Source of the DNA: Ustilaginoidea virens
Taxonomy: Eukaryota > Ascomycota > Sordariomycetes > Hypocreales > Clavicipitaceae
Length of the DNA: 64,000 bases
Direction of reading: 5' to 3'
Assembly: GCF_000687475.1 (NCBI RefSeq)
Contig: NC_057317.1
Span: 62,001 to 126,000 of the forward strand
Made by a program: the position numbers and the translations under genes. The notes beneath the pieces were generated by a model. That model worked only from the letters and a program-made list of their open reading frames with translations. It did not search any database and was not told the DNA's origin. Shown here one piece after another: positions 57,590-64,000 of the stretch. Positions within the stretch are counted from its first letter, which is position 1. Each line of letters starts with the position of its first letter.

Positions 57590-59914
57590 CAGAGGGATGT
57601 ATGTAAAAGTGAGGCAGCAGCTAGGTCGGGACTAATATTTACCCGTCTGGCTGCCTTCGCTTTCACTGCACCGAAGAATTCGGCGGCACCTACCTAGTAT
57701 TGCCAGAGTCACCAATTTTGGATTGTCTAAAGAGGAAGAGCCGAAACCCACCAGCATCATACACAGCTTGATCAGTTGCGTCATGGTTCTCATAAAATAC
57801 AGCCGACAGTGAGGTGACATTTGTCGCATGCTGGTTTTTGTACAACCCAAACGTCCCGCCTAGTTTGGAACCAACCTTGAAGGGAAAAAAGGCAACGGCT
57901 TAGAATGCTACAGCTTGGCCCTGACGGGCCTGACCAGACACCAGACCTTATGTTGTCACCCACATCCAACAATGCCACCGTGGCTGCCGAAATGCACAGG
58001 ATACGGCTCACTTTCGGGCTGTAACGGCTGCAACCCCCCTTTCTTTCCAAGCTGGGCCGTCCCATCTGAAATCACCTGCAACTCAAGAACGGGGCAAGTT
58101 TGCAGATGCAATGCCCCAAGATACACTCCACATCGGATCACAACGACTCGTGTCCTGGCCGCCACCGATCGGCCCCCCTAATTATCCACGATCCAAACAA
58201 AGTCTCTCAAAAACCGAAGACTTGGTTCCACGGCTGGATCCGCTTCTCAATAAGCCACACATGGTTGGCTGCAAGTGGCCCTGCAAAGTACCTGGAATCC
58301 AAGCTCCGGGAGTAAGTGCTTGGCCGATCCCCATTTCTTCACATGTAACTAACGGCTGAATCGACCACCCGTATCCCAAAGTTCCCGTTATTTTGCCAAC
58401 CGACTACAAAAGTACCCCGGTTTCAGTCAATCTCACTGGCGAGTTTCGCGCGCTTCGGGGAGAGAGCCGCTTAGTTTCTCTGGCCCGTGCCGCACAACAA
58501 CAACAACAAGACGAAGGACTGTTCTTGGTGCTCTAAATGCAAGAATCGAGGCAGAGGCAACCAAGAAAAACCAATTAAGAGAAAAGAAAGAAACATGGTC
58601 GCTTGGTGGCAGCACAATCCAGTTTTTTTTCTTCTTTATTTTTATAAGCATGCCTTCAAGTGCCAGGCTTGATGTGTTCGGGTCACCGGTACTCACGTTT
58701 CGTTTTCCTCAAAAACCCCGGAATAACAACAGAAACAACAACAGAAGAAACACTTATTGACCTGGGCGGGCCAATTCTGCTGGCTTCAGCAGTTACGCAA
58801 TGCTGCTCGGCGAGGCACAGATATCGAATTTTACATCTTTGCCTGTTCCACCATATCTGGTAGTCCGATCAATGCCGCCTCGCCTTACTCTTCAGTAAAA
58901 CCATGCTGATTTCTCCAACGGCAAACGTCTGTGGAACATACACAGACATATATAGCGGAATATGTCGATGCTGATGAAGACAAAATAATTGGTTTGATGG
59001 TCCGCAGACCTCGCTCCGTTACGGAGTTCTGCCAAGCCTTTCACGTCACTTTCGGTAGCAGAAGTGCTCCATATCTCTACTGCGGAATGATCCCTGCCGT
59101 GCTACGCCTTGGGGTAGGTCCATGGTGCCGCAATGATCTCTGAGGAATGAGGGAGGAATGGCTGTGCCGCACATGACATTCGATCGAATCCCCCATCTTT
59201 CCTCGCCCTTGAAATTTCTCATCGGCGGCCAGCTGCCGGCCAGACGGACCAAGGCGAGCCACTGGGGGACATTGAAGGAAACGCACCTTGTGAGATGGAG
59301 CTGCGACAAAGCTAGAAGGTGAGCACAATGTTAGGCTAACGTGCATTTAGCCTACATACAGAATCGATAAGTGATATTGTTCGGTGCGCAAGCAGGGCAC
59401 GTACATACAGGCATGACACCATGATTGCCACCACGACATACGAATTTTTTTTTCGCATGGTTGAATAACAAATCAACAGATTACCACGCTGCGTCTCACA
59501 CAGTCAAGTAGGATGGGCCGCCATTTCTTCAGTCTTTGTAATACGCACCATCTTTGCTGGCGTTGCTCGACTTGGTTCTTGGGCTGTATGCATCCCCGTC
59601 AACCCCTCACTCAGCACACCGGTAAAGCCACACCCCTTTGCGGCATGAGGAGAGACTTTCTATTTTGTGCAACAGAATGAAATGATTTTCATTGTTGGTG
59701 AAACACAACAGACGGGATTGCCGTTCAGGGTAATGTTTTGACGAGGTCAATGCAGAAGTATCAACCCTCAAAATGACGCTCAAAAAAAAGGAGGCGGGGG
59801 AGAAAAGAGAGAGAGGGAGAGAGAGAGAGAAGGGGGAAAAAAAAAACAGACGAATTAAAGATACTGCTCCGCATCGTCAAATTATAAGCTTCCATATTGG
59901 TTATTATTACATTA

Positions 59915-61529
59915 CTACCACAGCGTTGCACTTGAGCCTTTTCCCTTTTTCCCTCGTTGTTGTATTTGCCCTCGATTCCCCAGGGCACGGCCCATGTTTA
60001 GGCCTTGGAGATCCATCTTCTGATCAAATGAAGCAGCATCTGTGCCGCGAAAAAGCCCATCGCCGTCCTTGAAAACAGCTTCGTAAAGATCAGAGATGGA
60101 TGCGGACAAACGGCTCATGGCTTGGGTATGCTCCGCGTCTGCGTCCGAAACGACCTCTAAAATCTCTTCTTGTTGGTTGATTGTGCCATTGATTTTCCCG
60201 TCCACGATCAAGAACCCCAATATATCTTGAACCTCTGGCAGGGATACCTTGAGCTGCTTTGCAATCCAAGGTAGCTTCATCCTTGTGTAAGGAGCGATCA
60301 GTTTCAGAATACCCTTGGTGCGCATGTTGCGAGTAACTTCATCAATGTTCTCAGCAATGAATGGATCGTCCAGAATATCTTGGTGTGTCTGCAGCACCTT
60401 CTGATATGCGTGCACATCATCTCTCTGATAAGCATCGACGAGTTCCGTCATGGCGGAGATCCTCGGATCGGACTTGTACGGTTTTGTCTCTTGCGAGTCG
60501 AAGGGATTGATGTTGGATTTCATGAGCATTGTGGTCAGGAGTAGATACTTGAGAACCTGGATGCGCTGTAGTGAGCCTGCTTCGTCGTAGTTGCGAAACG
60601 ACTCGAAAAAGTCACTCTGTGCTTCCTTCCAGTTCTCCTCGGCCATGTGCATCTTGCCTCCGCACTCGCGTATGATGCCCATGATGCGGGGATGTGGGAC
60701 GGCTGACTTGACTTTGAGTGCTCGTTGATACAGCGCTTTGAGCTGCTTGTTGTGTTTGGTCTCGGCCAGCATCTGAATCTCAAGCGCGTACACCTCGAGC
60801 AGGTAGGTTCCTTTGCTCGGGTCGTCCGTGCCGTCGGGCCGCTGGCAGGCCCTGTGAAGTTCTCGGAGCTTTCTCGAGACGGAGAGGTATTCCTTCCGGT
60901 CGAGCAGCAACTTCAGAAGCTTAATGTTGGTCTTCAGCCAGAGCCGTTCATTGTTGGTGCTTTGGAAGCTCTGAAGGGTGAGGGAGTAAAACCTCTCCAT
61001 GCTCTTGGCCGCTTCTTTGCCATCAGCACCCTTGTCGATGTAGTCGAGCATGTTGTTTATCGACTTTTCGGAGTAGTTGCGGGTCACGGCCGACTTTACA
61101 TACGTCAATAGTTGGGCGAAATGGTCGGCGGCCTGGGCACTCGGGTGAATAAATGGCGGACTTGGTTTTACTACCCCGGCGCGGGAGCGATTCCTTCTTA
61201 CCTCGTCGTATCTCCCGAGGTTGAACTCGAGCTTTATTGCTTGCTTGAGTCCCTTGAAACCCCATTCGCCCTTTTCCTTCTCCAGAGACGGAATGCTCAG
61301 GAAGTCGGAGATGGCTTCGTCCGCATCGGTCAGTTTCAGCTGTTTTGCATTGTAGTACTTATTCTCGATGTCGACATCGCCGGATTCGTCTTCCTCGTCC
61401 TCCTCGTACTCGAAGTCATATCTGAAACGAGCTGGTTAACCGTGGGGGGCTGACCCAATCGCTGAGCGCGAGAGGGCGCGCTTACTGTTCTTCCTCGGAT
61501 TCCTGCATAAAGTCCTCGTCGTCCGACAT
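59915..61529 (-). CDS. csnB: COP9 signalosome subunit 2 (CSN2, PCI domain)
   Basis: Scaffold subunit of the COP9 signalosome, which removes Nedd8 from cullins and so controls SCF ubiquitin ligases. Exons 61529-61486, 61421-61202 and 61132-59915 give 493 residues. The protein opens with an acidic region (MSDDEDFMQESEEEQ, then YDFEYEEDEEDESGD) as in other CSN2 proteins, then YYNAKQLK. The helical TPR-like repeats run through LLTYVKSAVTRNYSEKSINN and FYSLTLQSF. The PCI domain lies in about residues 300-420, including MRTKGILKLIAPYTRMKLPW and the winged-helix part VQDILGFLIVDGKINGTINQ. Intron 2 is removed between RYDE and AADHFAQLL. Introns are GT-AG (64 and 69 nt). The C-terminus (QQRGKKGKGSSATLW) is basic and short. 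In other fungi this complex affects development and light response; nothing in the sequence shows its regulation. Confidence 0.94.
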
Positions 61530-61912
61530 TTTGAAGGACTGACTGCGAGGTTGGATATCGAGAATGAGGAGACTGCAGCGGGGGTGGGGGATGTACCAAA
61601 TGCGGATGCGAATGGCGTGGTGATGGCAGGCAATGGTCGTGGGTTTGAGGTTGCGACATCCGCCTCGGAGGTCGCGTGGAGCTGGAGTCTGGCGGTTGGT
61701 GGGGAGGTGGTTAGGTGCCAGGCGGGGCTTACAGGTGCTAGCTTTCTCTGTGATGCTCCGCCCAAACAGTCTGGTACCTGCAATGAGGGGTCTGGGTCTC
61801 TGCCTGAACCTGAAAACGCTTCAACGCCATGTAAAAAACCATCCATACTAGAAATGTCTCGTTTCTCTAATGCACATGAATTCCTATTTTCTCAAATCCT
61901 CAAGCCTCCCAC
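61530..61912. other. Intergenic, promoter of CSN2 and 3' flank of the MFS gene
   Basis: Short 383-bp interval between two genes on the same strand. Nothing else recognised. Confidence 0.6.
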
Positions 61913-63716
61913 CTAGTCCGCCTGCGCGAATCCCCGTCGAAGCCTAAAGGCAGCAAGCAGTAATCCCGATCCAATTGCCAATGCGCCACAAACGAGATAC
62001 GGCAGTCCCATCCACAGTCCTCCAAGATCCATGCCTTTGCTGAGGAGCCAGCCTAAAACGGGGGATCCGATCAAGCCCATCATGGTTTCCAGCATGGACA
62101 CAGTCGTGTTCAAAGTAGCTACGGTGTGAGGCTCAACAATGGCATTCAACAACGCCCGGCAGAGTGTTATACATCCCACACCAAGACTGGTGATGATGAG
62201 AGCTGAAATGTACAGCCACGGCACCGGGGCAATAGCTGTTAGGAGCGACCCGACAATGACGAAAACGACAGATATGCGGGTCAGGAACAGGTCGCGGCTC
62301 AGAGGGCCGAACCCGCAACGGTTGACAAGGAGCCAAGAACTTGCTGGCAAGAGAAGCAAAAGGGCGACCAACGCTGTAATGTTGCTGATGGTCGAGACAT
62401 ACGTTGCCTGGTTTCGCGTCAACACTGTGAACACGCACACACGCACAAACGCACACACGCACAGAGAGAAGGGAGGGAATTCCCAAAACTTACCGTTGAC
62501 CACTTCCATTCAAATCGTTTCGTCATGTACTGGAGCGAGTTGGCAAAGGCATTCAGCTTGATGGGAAAAAGCAGCGCGTACGCCACCATGAGAATCATGA
62601 CGCTCGTCGAAGCAAAGATGAATCGCCAGATGTGGCTCATGTCGTTTGCCGCAGTGAACACAGCGCGCTGAAACCATGACTTGGGCAGATGGTTTGAAAC
62701 GTGTGTTGAGCCGCCAACGCTGGCTGGTCGGGTATCGGCTGTTTGTCGAAGATGTAGCGTCTCGGGAACCAAAAGAGAGGCGAAAGTACCAGCCACGAGA
62801 ATAGCGAAACCCAGCCATATTGCGATCCAAGGGTCGATGCTCAACAAGGCGGCTGTGAGTGGGTTGATGACTACGGCCGATATGAGGATCATGGCATATA
62901 GCAAGTAGTAGATGCTTGTTCGCCTGGCCACGGGAATAGCATCGGCGATCAGAGTCCAGACCATGGCCCCGGCCATGGTACCGCCACCACCAATCAGGTA
63001 GGCGATGTTGCCGTACAGAATGGACCAGACAGAGAAGGTCTGGGGCAAGCTCACTGTTTACGGTAGACTGTTAGCCCTCGCTTTCTGCCTGGACCCGTCA
63101 ACTACCGCTTCCGTGGCGCAACAACACTCACAGACCATGAGAAGCCAAGCCGTCTGAAGACCGGCTCCAAACAAGGCCAGGAACAAGACTGGTCGGCGCC
63201 CATACTTGTCGGCAATGATGCCATACGGGATTTGGACAAAAAAGGCTAGGCGCGGCCGCGATTCAGATGCGGCTCTCCTGACGGCACAAGACGGCTGGAC
63301 AGCTTCCAGAATGGGGCGGATGCCTTGCACTCACGAACAAACATTTCCCCCGAAATCTGCCACGACCGCAGCATGGCCAGCTCCTTCTGGACGGCCTTGT
63401 CCTTGCACCTACCATCGTCCTGTGTAACCAGCCCCAGCTCGTGGTCGGGATAGAATTCGCCGCAAATGCGATCCTCCGCGACTTGCTGCAGAGGCGGGCC
63501 CATGATGAACTGGCTGGCCTCGACAATGAACAGGAATAGCACACACATGCTCACGACAACGTTTTGAAATGACCGGCTTGGGACAACATGTGGCGGTAGA
63601 TCGGTATCCAAGAGTCGGGTCTCTTCATTTGCAACAGCGGGCCCCAAGCAATCCCGAGACTCAGTCTCAGCGGTTGAGCTCGGTTGGGTCCCGTGGGATT
63701 CATCGTGAGCAGACAT
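61913..63716 (-). CDS. MFS transporter of the DHA-like type
   Basis: Proton-coupled membrane transporter of unknown substrate. Four exons: 63716-63335, 63245-63132, 63053-62494 and 62407-61913, 516 residues with about 12 helices. The cytoplasmic N-terminus is about 55 residues; helix 1 is VVVSMCVLFLFIVEASQFIMG. The loop 2-3 signature, IPYGIIADKYGRRPVLFLA, is complete after splicing exon 1 to exon 2. A long glycosylation-poor loop lies after helix 1 (GEFYPDHELG...). The last intron (62408-62493) contains a CA/CG-rich simple repeat; the acceptor CGAAACCAG is chosen because it alone keeps the frame (KWST-ATYVSTIS), whereas the upstream ACAG gives a stop. The start at 63716 has context CACCATG; a leftward extension begins with a non-ATG codon and was rejected. 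It resembles the fungal adenylate/MFS proteins found beside secondary-metabolism genes, but no such cluster is seen here. Confidence 0.88.
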
Positions 63717-64000
63717 GGTGCTGCTGGGACTGTTTGACAGCAATCAGCAAGTCGGCCGCGCTGAAGGAGCTTCGAAATAAACGGTTTGGACCTCGATCAT
63801 TCACCAGCAGTCGTCGCGACCGGAGGAGATCGGGTCTCAAGCGCAGTTGTAGTCCAAGACTCTCGGCGACTTTGATTAAGAATCAAGCCGATGCAAATGA
63901 AGACGCATGCCGGTATGAAAGAGCACAGGAAAAAAGAAGCCGAAAACGAAACAGAACCAGAAAAAATTAGGCGGAGAGGTTGTTACGTTCGTCAAGGCGC
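63717..64000. other. Upstream region of the MFS gene
   Basis: Promoter side of the MFS gene, cut off by the window edge. No gene recognised. Confidence 0.6.

Larger units (their letters stand above)
56537..59914. other. AT-rich island and gene-poor flank
   Basis: From left to right: possible 5'-UTR of the coiled-coil gene with a G run at about 56619-56631, an 18S rDNA relic (56739-57057), AT-rich sequence, a TIR element (57239-57589), then ordinary sequence with no recognisable gene. A CAA repeat lies at 58496-58508 and a GA-rich tract at 59805-59835. The far right is the 3' flank of the CSN2 gene. Confidence 0.6.

Overview
The window looks like nuclear DNA of a filamentous ascomycete, most likely a Sordariomycete and probably Hypocreales. 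Genes are short and GC-rich and are broken by 50-260 nt GT-AG introns with fungal branch points such as CTGAC and TACTAAC. The gene set (Rho3, an Mp1p/HsbA-like wall protein, a Crh-type transglycosylase, methylcitrate-cycle enzymes, otubain, CSN2) is typical of this group. No bacterial operon, CRISPR array or virus was seen. The species was not identified. All exon models below were assembled by hand from splice signals, reading frame and family knowledge.

Layout. 0.8-3.4 kb: a GT2 polysaccharide synthase-like gene (-), then about 6 kb without a recognisable gene that carries a 10-bp minisatellite. 9.6-14.4 kb: a GH12 glycosidase (+) and a membrane-anchored Crh-type GH16 protein (-). 16.8-26.0 kb: a minus-strand run of rho3, cwc25, mitochondrial uS14m, a VRG4-type GDP-mannose transporter and an HsbA-like wall protein. 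26.0-33.0 kb: gene-poor DNA with a 38-base A run. 33.0-46.7 kb: a dense block with an MFS transporter, 2-methylcitrate synthase and 2-methylisocitrate lyase in head-to-head orientation, a short-chain dehydrogenase, a class-I-like glutamine synthetase homologue with a GC-AG intron, and a LaeA-like methyltransferase. 46.7-50.9 kb: sparse. 50.9-53.1 kb: an otubain-type deubiquitinase. 55.9-57.6 kb: an AT-rich island holding a small coiled-coil gene, a mutated fragment of 18S rDNA, and a 351-bp element with 32-bp terminal inverted repeats. 59.9-63.7 kb: COP9 signalosome subunit 2 and a second MFS transporter.

How the genes fit together. The clearest functional unit is the divergent methylcitrate pair, which clears propionyl-CoA in mitochondria from one shared 1-kb promoter region. 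Four genes act on the cell surface or wall glycans (GT2, GH12, Crh-like, HsbA-like), and the Golgi GDP-mannose transporter supplies the mannan pathway. Rho3 links to polarised secretion. CSN2 and otubain are both parts of ubiquitin control, but they lie far apart and nothing suggests co-regulation. The most unusual region is the 55.9-57.6 kb island, where an rDNA relic with RIP-like C-to-T changes sits directly upstream of a small gene whose exons are intact.
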